Below, piece by piece: positions 45,666-56,669 of a stretch of 64,000 nt of DNA. The position numbers were made by a program, and so were the translations under genes. The notes beneath the pieces are model-generated. The model ran no database searches. It was not told where the DNA came from and saw nothing but the letters and a program-made list of their open reading frames with translations. This DNA is from Stomoxys calcitrans (lineage: Eukaryota; Arthropoda; Insecta; Diptera; Muscidae): positions 15,776,643 to 15,840,642 of the forward strand of contig NC_081553.1 of assembly GCF_963082655.1 (NCBI RefSeq), read 5' to 3'. The first letter of the stretch is position 1, and each line of letters starts with the position of its first letter.

Positions 45666-48100
45666 GGCCATTATCCTGTCCCGATTTTTTTCCAGAATTT
45701 TTTTAAAAAAGACAGGAATTTGAAAAAACCAACTGCTCGATTTTTGAATAAGGGCATGTTTTGGAAAGCACACATCGTCACCTTTCCAACGATGTATGGT
45801 AGTACCTTGTAGAATTCTTAGATGTCCTCCAGGAGCATTGGCCATTATCCTGTCCCGATTTTTTTCCAGAATTTTTTTAAAAAAGACAGGAATTTGAAAA
45901 AACCAACTGCTCGATTTTTGAATAAGGGCATGTTTTGGAAAGCACACATCGTCACCTTTCCAGCGATGTATGGTAGTACATTGTAGAATTCTTAGATGTC
46001 CTCCAGGAGCATTGGCCATTATCCTGTCCCGATTTTTTTTCCAGAATTTTTTTAAAAAAGACAGGAATTTGAAAAAACCAACTGCTCGATTTTCGAATAA
46101 GGACATGTTTTGGAAAGCACACATCGTGACCTTTCCAACGATGTATGGTAGTACCTTGTAGAATTCTTAGATGTCCTCCAGGAGCATTGGCCATTATCCT
46201 GTCCCGATTTTTTTCCAGAATTTTTTTAAAAAAGACAGGAATTTGAAAAAACCAACTGCTCGATTTTTGAATAAGGGCATGTTTTGGAAAGCACACATCG
46301 TCACCTTTCCAACGATGTATGGTAGTGCATTGTAGAATTCTTAGATGTCCTCCAGCAGCATTGGCCATTATCCTGTCCCGATTTTTTTCCAGAATTTTTT
46401 TAAAAAAGACAGGAATTTGAAAAAACCAACTGCTCGATTTTTGAATAAGGGCATGTTTTGGAAAGCACACATCGTCACCTTTCCAACGATGTATGGTAGT
46501 ACCTTGTAGAATTCTTAGATGTCCTCCAGGAGCATTGGCCATTATCCTGTCCCGATTTTTTTTCCAGAATTTTTTTAAAAAAGACAGGAATTTGAAAAAA
46601 CCAACTGCTCGATTTTCGAATAAGAACATGTTTTGGAAAGCACACATCGTCACCTTTCCAACGATGTATGGTAGTACCTTGTAGAATTCTTAGATGTCCT
46701 CCAGGAGCATTGGCCATTATCCTGTCCCGATTTTTTTCCAGAATTTTTTTAAAAAAGACAGGAATTTGAAAAAACCAACTGCTCGATTTTCGAATAAGGA
46801 CATGTTTCGGAAAGCACACATCGTCACCTTTCCAACGATGTATGGTAGTACCTTGTAGAATTCTTAGATGTCCTCCAGGAGGATTGGCCATTATCCTGTC
46901 CCGATTTTTTTTCCCAGATTTTTTTTTAAAAAAGACAGGAATTTGAAAAAATCAACTGCTCGATTTTCGAATAAGGGCATGTTTTGGAAAGCACACATCG
47001 TCACCTTTCCAACGATGTATGGTAGTACCTTGTAGAATTCTTAGATGTCCTCCAGGAGCGTTGGCCATAATCCTGTCCAGATTTTTTTTCCAGAATTTTT
47101 TTAAAAAAGGCAGGAATTTGAAAAAACCAACTGCTCGATTTTCGAATAAGGACATGTTTTGGAAAGCACACATCGTGACCTTTCCAACGATGTATGGTAG
47201 TACCTTGTAGAATTCTTAGATGTCCTCCAGGACCATTGGTCATAATCCTGTCCAGATTTTTTTTCCAGAATTTTTTTAAAAAAGACGAGAATTTGAAAAA
47301 ACCAGCTGCTCGATTTTCGAATAAGGACATGTTTTGGAAAGCACACATCGTTACCTTTCCAACGATGTATGGTAGTACCTTGTAGAATTCTTAGATGTTC
47401 TCCAGGAGCGTTGGCCATAATCCTGTCCAGATTTTTTCCAGAATTTTTTTAAAAAAGGCAGGAATTTGAAAAAACCAACTGCTCGATTTTCGAATAAGGA
47501 CATGTTTTGGAAAGCACACATCGTCACCTTTCCAACGATGTATGGTAGTACCTTGTAGAATTCTTAGATGTTCTCCAGGAGCGTTGGCCATAATCCTGTC
47601 CAGATTTTTTTCCAGAATTTTTTTAAAAAAGGCAGGAATTTGAAAAAACCAACTGCTCGATTTTCGAATAAGGACATGTTTTGGAAAGCACACATCGTGA
47701 CCTTTCCAACGATGTATGGTAGTACCTTGTAGAATTCTTAGATGTCCTCCAGGACCATTGGTCATAATCCTGCCCAGAATATTTTTTTATAAATTTTTCA
47801 TTTTTCTCAGTACTACGGTAATAGATATTTTTAATTTGGTTTTTTTGATTCAAAGCATTGATATTTTACTCCAAATTTTGTTATGGTTTAATTTTTTTTT
47901 TTACAAATATTTGCAAAAATTGATAAAAAGTAAGAAATTTAATTAATTTCTCTTGTTTTTTGGTTCTGTTAAGTATTTACAGAGCTCTGCTAACCCCTCA
48001 GTGGATCTCTGTTAATACTTCTGTTACTCTCTCTCGCACTCTGTTAACAAAGCGGTTTGTGTCTCTGCTAGTTAAATTCGGAATTTAACTTCACACACAT
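45666..48100 (-). repeat. foldback right arm, inverted copy of the left arm
   Basis: Read on the minus strand it starts at 48100 with the same 335-bp outer block (48100-47766), then twelve 174-bp units down to 45666. The outer four or five units mirror the left arm's variants unit by unit, including the TGA at the WFF position of the fifth unit. The inner units occur in a different order, consistent with unequal exchange or gene conversion near the centre. Confidence 0.93.
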
Positions 48101-48109
48101 ATGATTTCA

Positions 48110-49995
48110 AGCGTAGAACTAGGCTCATCTTACCTTCTACCCCAATACTAATTGGCCCACGCCTACTTATATTTAAAATTCAAATCCCATAAACTTTCTT
48201 TTGTTATTTTAGAGTTAACTTTAAATATATTTCGACATATAAAAGAAAAAATAATATTTAGATATAAAAGTTCGACGGCTGTGCCATAAATTAAATTTCG
48301 ACACAAATCACACTTTTTCAGATGCATGCATGTCTAGACTCATCTCAATTTTGAGATGAGAAAGTTAAGGCAAAGAATCGTGTGTGGGCATTTCAAGTAC
48401 TTTAGACAATCAAATTTTTTATTAAAAAGGTTATGACAATTTTGTGTTTACACATAAACATAAGGAAGCCATTAAACTACAACTTCATGGAGAAAATGTG
48501 TTTTGTTTTCAGAGAAATTGTAATTTGCCTATAAAATACATAAAGTCCCTTTTTATGTTGATCCAAATCAAAGTGAGCGTGGGCTTTTTTCTCGAGATGA
48601 ATCAAAAAAATTTCTATTTCTTGTAATTGCCATCAGGTTATTCGACACCGCCTGTGTTTTTTTTTTTTTTTGAGAAGTTTTGTATGTTTTTGTTTTTGGT
48701 TTGTTGAAATCAAAAGTGGAACTAATCTGATTGGGTTTTCTCCTCTTCGCCCTCCCCCTTTAACCATCAGATGTGTCATAAATGTATAGTGTCATTTTTC
48801 TTTTAAATCCTTACTTACCTTCTTTCCTAACCTACCATGTTGACATTGTAATCCCCGCCTACCATCACAACTTCAAACACTTTCGATTTCGTAGTTTGTT
48901 TTGAATATCGCTGCTTCAGTAACTGTGGTGTGGCTCACATTTTTAGGTCAGTAATTTGAATCAGTTGCAAGCGATTGTGATGGTAATGGGATTTTTATTG
49001 ATTATGTGATTTAATCCAATTGTATTGTTTAAAATGGATCATGTCGTGTGTGTAGATAGAAGAAGGATTGTGTTAGGTCTAAATTTTGAAGAGAACGGAA
49101 AAATTTAGAATTAAGCTCGATTGACCGGGAAGTTCTTAAAGAATTTCAGAGCCGTAAACATATTTGTATATTTGGACATATTTGCCGATTACGACAATAA
49201 GAGGCTCAAATGAAAATACTTTTTTTCTGTTTTGTTGGTACACATGTTTGTTGTATATGTTGGTAATATCAGTGATTTTGGATTGTCTGTTTGTTTTTGA
49301 TAGATAAAAAGGTTATTCGTATTTTGGTGTGCTCTTCGATTTTTTACTATTCGAAAAAATGGATCAAAGAAACTGTATTAAGTTTTGTGTAACCATAAAG
49401 CGCGTTTCAGAAGTGTTTTAGTTAGAAGAGTTATTTTTTGATCAGACCTCGGGGTTCTAATGAAAGGTATTTGGTCGTAGAGATAGATTTTTTTATCCAC
49501 ATTCGAGGCAAAAGTCCCCATGGGAAATAAAGCCTTTAACATCGAACTTTAAATGACCCTGAAACCACCGAACAATCTCAAAGAACAATAAAGATCATAT
49601 GGCATTCGAATAAAGGCGTTTTGAAATAATATATATAATTAGTCAATATCATAGACTTTTGCAGCATGCTTTTTCACTAAAAATTCTTAAATTGTCGATT
49701 GTGAATTTTCAAAGAAAGTTTTGTTCCATATATTGTAAAAGAAGGCGCAGAAGAGCGGGCTTGGTTCAGCTAGTTTTCTACAAAGAAGAAAAAGTTTATT
49801 AAATTTTCTTTCATAAAAATCATTAAATTTTGTCTTAAAAAATTTCGTTGAAATTATCTCTAAAAAAAGGTTTGGTAAAATTTCCTCTTAAGAAAAAATT
49901 CTGTAACAGTTTTTCTCGAGCAAAAATTTCTATGAGACCTTCTCTAAAAAAAATGTGAAAATGTCTCTAAATAAAAATTTCCACGAAATTTTAAC
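48110..49995. other. non-coding stretch, nothing recognised
   Basis: AT-rich sequence, presumably intron of the 42407 gene. No exon with matching phase and splice sites was found. Confidence 0.4.
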
Positions 49996-51175
49996 TACAC
50001 AGAAAGAAATATCACAAAAATTTGTTCAATTAAAAATTTAATTGAAAATAAAATGTTTTCAATTCAATCATTTTGTTGTTGAATCCGGATTTTTTTTTTC
50101 AATTACGATCGTAATTGAAACTTTGGCAATTTTTAATTAAAAAATTAATTGTCTCTATTGTTTGTTAATTGAATCTAAACTGCTTTCAATAAAAATCATT
50201 TTCAATTGAAAAATTAATTGATTCAATAATTTTTTTAATTGAATCTGAACTTTTTTGAACTACAATAGTGATTGAAATTTTTTAAAATTTAAATTAAAAA
50301 ATTTATTGTTTTAATAGTTTTTTTAATTGAATCTTAAAGATTTTATATATAAAATGTGATTGAACAAAAACGACCAAGACCACTTATTGTTTTGTTTTTT
50401 TTTTTTGTCATTCAATTCTTTCACCAATTTTTTGAAAATAGCTGATTTTATAGGGGAAAAATGTGTTTTCTTTGAATTGGCGAACTAGTAGAGTGACAAA
50501 AAGAAAAAAATGTATGTGGTAAGTTCTTTCAATCATTTTTTAATGCAAACGGAAACTTTTTTATGACTTTCCGTTTTTTAAAAAATTTTGGCTGCTGAAA
50601 ATTGTAAATGTTTTTTTGTTGGGTTTACTTGCCCAATGCCTGTAATTCTAAAAATTACTGCATAGCTACTCTTTCTTTTTTAATACGGAAAACAATATGT
50701 TTTTTTGGCAAAACCCCCGGAGGCGTTTTGTTTCTAAGGAGTGATCATGGACACCAACATAAACCTCAAATTCGTTTTCCAGGAGTTTTACATATGTGAA
50801 CCATATTGCATCTTAATCGAGGTTGCGCCCTATACAGCGCTCTTTTCGCAAAAATGTTAATATAACATTTGAATAATTTCAATTAAATTTTAAATTGATC
50901 CATTTAAAATATAATTGGATATTTAATTTTTTTAATTGGATCAATTAAAAAATTTAATTGAAATTTTGAAAAAATTTATCATTTTTTGAATTGGATCAAT
51001 TAAAAAAACAATTTTAAAAATTTTCTATAATTTTTTTAATTGAAATTATTTTCAATTACCTTTTTCAAAAACTATGATTGATGTTATCATTTTTGTGATT
51101 GAAGCAGTTTCAATTAGAAAAGTAATTGAATCTATTATTTTCGTGATTGAAACCGGTTTTTATTTTTTCTGTGTA
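49996..51175. mobile_element. AT-rich inverted-repeat element with TACACAGAAA ends
   Basis: TACACAGAAAGAAATATC at 49996 is matched by TATTTTTTCTGTGTA ending at 51175. Both flanks are filled with 'aattgaaa' / 'tttaattgaatc' units that pair across the element. The centre (50380-50860) is less repetitive and holds 'gcgccctatacagcgctctt'. No transposase is present. Target duplication is unclear because the element sits within other A/T-rich repeats. The ends are not as sharp as in the hAT and mariner elements. Confidence 0.55.
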
Positions 51176-51179
51176 TGGT

Positions 51180-51660
51180 AAGTTTTCTATGATTTTTTCT
51201 TTAAAGTAAAATTTTTATAAAATTTTCCTTTAAAACTGATTTCAATGAACTTTTCTCTTAAGAAACAGTTTTTATTAAAATTTCTTTAAGAAAAAATTTT
51301 AATTGAATTTTCTGTAAAGACAAAATTTTTATTAAGAAACAATTTTATAATAATTTTTTCTTTAAAAAATTTGCGTGAAATTTTGTCTCAAAAAAAAAAT
51401 CTGTGAGATTTTTCTAAAAAAAAAATTTTCTACGAAGTTTTCTCTCAAAAAAACAAATTTTTATATAATCTTCTCTAGAGAAAACATTTCTATAAAATTG
51501 TCCTTAGACAATAACATCCTTGAAATGTCTTCTAAAAAAAATTTTTAATCAAATATTTCCTTAGCAAACTTTTTACAAATTTCTTGCAAAAAGACAAAAT
51601 TTTAATAAAATTTTCTTAGGAAAAATTTCATTGAAATTATCACTGCTCTAGATTTCTTTG
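51180..51660. repeat. decayed AT-rich tandem repeats
   Basis: Variants of 'aaaatttttattaaattttc' plus 'tctttaagaaa' recur every ~35-45 bases. Similar units precede the 49996 element (49780-49995), so that element appears to have inserted into the array. Confidence 0.5.
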
Positions 51661-53260
51661 CCGCAATTTTGTAGTTCCTTCTTAGTTACCCCCACTGTGT
51701 CATATTCATATCTTGCACTCATACGAAACATTCATGTGAAAGCGCTAAGTATTAACGTCCCCTACATATAGGTCTCCCTAAAGATGCGATAGTTGCCATA
51801 ACTTTCACATCTTGGGCATAAAGTAGTACTTGGAACAAATATCTATAATTTAAAACATAAGTGGGGAAAGAAGCGCAACGAAATTATCTTAAGTGTCGTG
51901 CAGGGCAACATTTTCATTTAAGCAACAATTTATTTCACTTTATTGTAGTGTAGAGCCCAAAACCTAAGGCCTGGAGTTCACGATGAAGCTAAGCAAAGGC
52001 ACTGAATGGCCATGTCATTGAGTATGAACAAGGAGAAGCCAACGACAACGACAACGAAAACAATGATAATGATGAGTGCAGCAATTCAGAGCATTATTGT
52101 CAGGCATATAAAATGTGGGAAAATGATCATAAAAATAAGTACGCAAGGCATACAGAGACTATCAAGGGGGTCACTCAAGTGACAAATTTCAAAGCAAGCA
52201 AATCACACAAAACTCCACACTAAAAACCCATTCACTGCCAAATGGGATGGCATGGCATCGGATATCTCAGATGGCAGGAAGGAAGTTTGTACTTACTTTG
52301 ATTTCGTCGTTTATTGATCCCCTCGAACACACAATCATGCAAAGTGGGCAAACAATGCCTATGCTTGCACTCTTCTTCTTCTCCTTCTCCACCATCATCA
52401 CAAATCAAGTGTTGAATGCGTGCTGAACATTTTTGGGTTTTGCTTCTCCAAACGGATGTAGTTTGCGTGTCGAGGCCTTTTCGTAAAAAGAACCTTAAAA
52501 TAAGTTTAGTTTATAAATCCTATTGGCATTTGTTTTGTCTCTTTTTCTTTGTTAGTCTTCTTCAAACTGAAATATAAGATCCAAAAACAAGAAAGAGAAA
52601 TTGGGATATCAGAAAAAGGCATTTGTTTTTTACCTTTTTGGCAAAATGATCAACGAATATGAAAACAAAAAAAAAAAATAAGAAAGAACATAATGAGGAT
52701 CATTTAAGCTGGAAGCAAAATAAAGGGGAGAGGTTTTTTAAGTCTTATAGTTGGAAAAAAACTTTATTTGAGAACTTCTATGTAGGATCTCAAGTTATCA
52801 GTTGGTATAACCGGTAGGTAGGATGTTTTATGTTACCAAGACAAAGGTGTAGGAAAAGAAGTTCACAGTGGTTTGTAAATCTAAATAGAATTGGTATAAA
52901 AAACAAAGTTTGAAAAGTGATTTAACAAATAAGATGCATGCTCTTTTGAAAAAAACAGCCTTTGCTAAACTGAGGTTATTTCGTTTACGCTGAAAATAAG
53001 ACCAATGTATGACCTTTGCAGTACTGATCCCAAGTATGGATGAAAAGTCGACTTTTTGACTTCTATCAAAATGGCAAAAGTGGACTTTCAGACTTTTCTT
53101 TTCAAAAAGTATACATTTAGACTTTTCTTTTCAAAAAGTAAACTCTTAGACTTTATCAAAAGGTCGTTTTGACGTTAAGACTTAAAATTTACAAAATTTT
53201 CTAAATAATATACTTCTTTTTCCTAAAAGTTTTTGTAAACTTTTGTCATCAAGATATAAA
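51661..53260. other. non-coding stretch, nothing recognised
   Basis: No exon-like frame with splice sites and no RNA gene was found. 53035-53200 has several 'gacttt..aaaaagt' segments resembling 56700-56800, a weak dispersed repeat. Confidence 0.4.
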
Positions 53261-53261
53261 A

Positions 53262-53499
53262 TTGGGTTGCCCAAAAAGTAATTGCGGATTTTTTTATATA
53301 GTCGGCGTTGACAAATTTTTTCACAGCTTGTGACTCTGTAATTGCATTCTTTCTTCTGTCAGTTATCAGCTGTTACTTTTAGTTTGCTTTAGAAAAAAAG
53401 CGTAAAAAAAGTATATTTAATTAAAGTTCATTCTAAGTTTTATTAAAAATGCATTTACTTTGTTTTAAAAAATCCGCAATTACTTTTTGGGCAACCCAA
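53262..53499 (-). mobile_element. mariner-type MITE, copy 6
   Basis: 238 bp. The right flank is TA (53500-53501); the left flank reads AA. The orientation is as in copies 3-5 and the interior matches the family. Confidence 0.88.
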
Positions 53500-53644
53500 T
53501 AATTTCTTTGTATTTTCATAAAGGGGAGGTGGTAAGAAAATTTTTAAATGCAAAATTGGCGCATTCTAATATCAAATCACCCCGCCATCTTTAAGCCAGT
53601 ATTGCCAATATTTTAAACTAAATTTCAAAAGTTTCCACATTCCC

Positions 53645-54385
53645 GCTTATTATACCCACCACCGAAGGATGGGGTATATTCATTTCGCCATTTCGTTTGC
53701 AACATATCGAAATATTCTTTTCCGACCCCATAAAGAATATATATTCTTGATCAGCGTTAAAATCTAAGACGATCTCTGTCCGTCCGTCTGTCTGTTGAAA
53801 TCAGGCTACATTCTTTAATAATAGAGATATTGAGCTGAAACTTTGCACAGACTCTTTTTTTGTCCATAAGCAGGATAAGTTCGAAGATGGGCTATATCGG
53901 ATTATATTTTGATATAACCCTCATATAGACGATCCGCTTATTTAGGGTCTTAGGCCCATAAAAGCCACATTTATTATCCAATTTTGCTGAAATTCGGGAC
54001 AGTCAATTGTGTTAGGTCAGTCGACATCCTTCTTCAATTTGGCTCAGATCAGTTCAGATTTGGACATAGCTGCTATATAGACCGATCTCTCGATTTATGG
54101 TCTTGCGCCCAAAAAGGCGCATTTCTTGTCCGATTTTGCCAAAATTTGGGACAGTGAGTTGTGTTAGGCCCTTCGACACCCATCTTCAATTTGGCCCAGA
54201 TCGGTTCAGATTTGGATATAGCTGCCATATAGACCGATCTCTCGATTTAAGGTTTTTGGCTTATAAAAGGCGCATTTGTTGTCGCCGCCAAATGTCTGCA
54301 ATTTGGCTCAGATCGGTTCAGATTTGGATATATCCGCCATATAGACCGATCGCTCGATTTAAGGTTTTAGCCCCATAAAAGGCAC
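53645..54385 (+). repeat. dispersed element of the 'tatacccaccac' family
   Basis: It begins 'tatacccaccaccgaaggat', includes 'gtccgtccgtctgtctgttg' and then ~125-bp units ('cagatttggatatagctgcc', 'atatagaccgatctctcgat', 'aatttgggacagtgagttgt'). It breaks off where a SINE starts at 54388, so its 3' part is missing or displaced. Confidence 0.7.
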
Positions 54386-54387
54386 AT

Positions 54388-54585
54388 TGGAGGCCACCGT
54401 AGCGCAGAGGTTAGCATGTCCGCCTATGAGTCTGAACGCCTGGGTTCGATTCCTGGCGAGACCATCAGAAAACATTTTTAGCGGTGGCTTTCCCCTTCTA
54501 ATGCTGGCAACATTTGTGAGGTAATATGCCATGTAAAACTTCTCTCCGAAGAGGTGTCGCACTGCGGCACGACGAGAAATAATGT
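54388..54585 (+). mobile_element. tRNA-derived SINE
   Basis: The head is GGAGGCCACCGTAGCGCAGA, with box A (GCGCAGAGGTTAGCATG) and box B (GGTTCGATTCC). The body has 'aatgctggcaacatttgtga' and 'aaacttctctccgaagaggt'. The 3' part after about 54575 is truncated compared with 28550. Confidence 0.8.
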
Positions 54586-54599
54586 GGCTTACAAAATTT

Positions 54600-55007
54600 A
54601 AGACAAATTGGACCAAAAATGTGGGTTTCAGAGTAAAATTATCGAAATTGGGGGGTACGTTAAAATGGGACATACACCTAAAGTTGAACCGATATGGAGC
54701 ATATTCGATATATTCGCATTTTATAGACTTAAAATGTTTAATCTGTAGATCGATCATCAATATATTGACTGGGATGTGTATATTACCGTACTTTACTTTA
54801 CTTTATTTAAATTAAATTGGACCAAAAATTTCGGTTTCAGAGCAAAAATATCGAAAATTAGGGGAACATTAATATGGGACCTACATCTGAAGTTGGACCG
54901 ATATGGAGCATATTCGATATATTCGCATTTTATGGGCTTAAAATGTTTAATCTGTAGATCGATAATCAAAATATTGACTGGCATGAGTATATTACCGTAC
55001 TTTACTT
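54600..55007. repeat. tandem duplication of a ~205-bp block
   Basis: 54606-54807 and 54813-55007 are about 85-90% alike ('aaattggaccaaaaat', 'gatatggagcatattcgata', 'gtttaatctgtagatcgat'). Each ends in 'tattaccgtactttactt', a short simple tail like those left by RTE-type LINEs. The LINE fragment at 55020-55266 shares this tail in the other orientation. Confidence 0.65.
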
Positions 55008-55019
55008 GGCCATTACAGA

Positions 55020-55266
55020 AAATTTATTCCTCTAGCCGAATGTAGAACAGATGCCTAAGCGCATCGATCTTCTGTGCTTCGTCTCCAATTTTTGACACCC
55101 AGTTTCGAGATGTCGCTCTCCACTTGGTCATTCCATTGGAGTTTTGGTCTTCCCCTTGTGCGTTTTCTTTTTTGGTCACCTTTAAAAGACTTCTTTGCTG
55201 GAGCTTCCTCATCCATTCAGATAACATGACCGAGCCAATGCAAACGTTGTATTTTGATGGGTTCAA
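55020..55266 (-). pseudogene. C-terminal fragment of a non-LTR retrotransposon
   Basis: Minus-strand frames read KIQRLHWLGHVI, then MDEEAPAKKSFKGDQKRKR, TRGRPKLQWNDQVESDISKL and GVKNWRRSTEDRCA. This is the 'WLGH..M / RGRPK.RW.D.V..D' ending of many LINE pol proteins. A stop interrupts it after HVI, and the 5' part is absent. Class (RTE-like or related) is inferred from the motif and the simple-sequence tail. Confidence 0.75.
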
Positions 55267-55644
55267 CTATTCTGATTTTACGACGCCTAGTACATTATAG
55301 CAAATTTTTCCGAACTTAAGCAAAATCGGACATTAAGGAGCTGAGGATTTCAAATCTGGAGTCCAGTCTATGCGGGGACAATGAAAATATATAGTTCTAT
55401 ACAGCTCATTCTCGAATATAATGAATAAACAAATAAATTTGTGCCAAAAAATAGCTTCCATAAACATAAAACTATTAAGATGAATCTTACACTTTTAATG
55501 ACATAATCCCAAAATTTAGGCTCGATATGTACAAACTTTGGTACGAGTTGTTTATGGCAACAAGAATAAACCAAAGAGCAATGAATCGCAAAATTGGAAA
55601 CAGTTCTTACCGAGCAGCAACATTAGCAAAGCTAAACTTGTTTC

Positions 55645-56665
55645 TGTGCAGCTTTTATACCCTACACCACCACTGTGATACAGGGTAGTATAGATTTGTG
55701 CATTTGTTTGCAACGCTAAGAAGGAGAAGAGCTAGACCCATTGATAAGTATACCGATCGGCTTAGTCACTTCCGTCCGTCTGTCTGTCTGTCCATGTAAT
55801 TTTGCATAAGTCTGTTTTTTGGTGCAAGGACAAACGCTATTGATTTTGAAAAAAACGATCCAAATTTAGATATAGCTTCCAAATATATCTTTCATCCGAT
55901 GTGTCCTTTTAAAGCTGTAGAAGCCGCAATTTTGGTCCGATCCTTACAAAATTTGGCAAAGGTGATTCTTTTGACGTCCAAGTATGTGTGCAAATTTTCA
56001 TCAGAATCGGATCAGATTTATATATAGCTCCCATATATATCATTCATTCCATATGGTCTTTTAAGGCTGTAGAAGGCACAATTTTGGTCCGATCTTTACC
56101 AAATTTGGCACGAAGTGTTTTTTGACGTCCTAGTATGTGTGCAAAATTTCATCTTAATCGGATGAGATCTATATATAACTCCCATATATATCTTTTATCC
56201 GATATGCCCTTTTAAAGCTGTAGTAGCCACAATTTTGGTCCCATCCTTACAAAATTTTGCAGGCGATGTTTTATTTGACGTCGCACTACATGCAAAAAAT
56301 GTCATCAAAATCGAACCAGATTTATGCAAAGTTCCTATAAATATCTTTTAATCGTTTCGCCTTTTAAGGCTGAGATGTTTTAATTGACATCCCAATACGT
56401 GTGCAAAATTTCATCAAAATCGAATCAGATTTAGGTAAAACTCCCATATATATATTTTATGCGTTTCGACTTTTAAGGCTGTAGAAGCCACAATTTTCGT
56501 ACCATCGTAAGAAAATCGTATAAGGTTATATTCGATATTTCAATAGGTATGCAAAATTAAAGTCTGACTAGATTTGGATATAAGTGTTATATATTAAAAG
56601 TATTACGTAGACTTGGTGGTGTAGTGTATTATATAGCCGGCTCCGCCCACTTTTACCTTTCCTTA
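55645..56665 (+). repeat. ~1-kb dispersed element of a third 'tataccctaca' type
   Basis: It starts 'tataccctacaccaccactg', has 'ttccgtccgtctgtctgtct' and then diverged units ('cccatatatatcattcattc', 'cttttaaggctgtagaag', 'caaaatttcatcaaaatcg'), ending 'gcccacttttacctttcctt'. It has the same overall design as the elements at 32744 and 53645 but a different sequence. No protein is encoded. Confidence 0.65.
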
Positions 56666-56669
56666 CTCG

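Larger units (their letters stand above)
43202..48100. mobile_element. complete foldback (FB-like) transposon with 9-bp TSD
   Basis: Two arms of about 2.43 kb are reverse complements of each other around a 33-bp spacer (45633-45665). The ends are ATGTGTGTGAAGTTAAATTC and its complement. A perfect 9-bp duplication, ATGATTTCA, flanks the element at 43193-43201 and 48101-48109. Each arm has a 335-bp outer block and then twelve tandem 174-bp units. There is no transposase, so mobility would depend on proteins made elsewhere. This architecture and duplication length match Drosophila foldback elements, and 9 bp is also the Mutator-superfamily size. It sits 323 bp downstream of the donor of the 42407 exon, apparently in that gene's first intron. 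Near-identity of the arms suggests recent insertion or ongoing homogenisation. Confidence 0.93.

Noticed and set aside
43537..47853. Many overlapping frames of 60-233 codons in both strands with the repeated motif TTIHRWKGDDVCF
   Set aside because: They are successive 174-bp units of the foldback arms; identical frames appear on both strands because the arms are inverted. No start, splice or promoter evidence.
43202..48100. Regular repeats as a CRISPR-like array
   Set aside because: The units are contiguous 174-bp tandem repeats without unique spacers, in a eukaryotic genome, with transposon-type ends.
54097..54378. 93-codon plus-strand frame
   Set aside because: Composed of the ~125-bp repeat units of the 53645 element.
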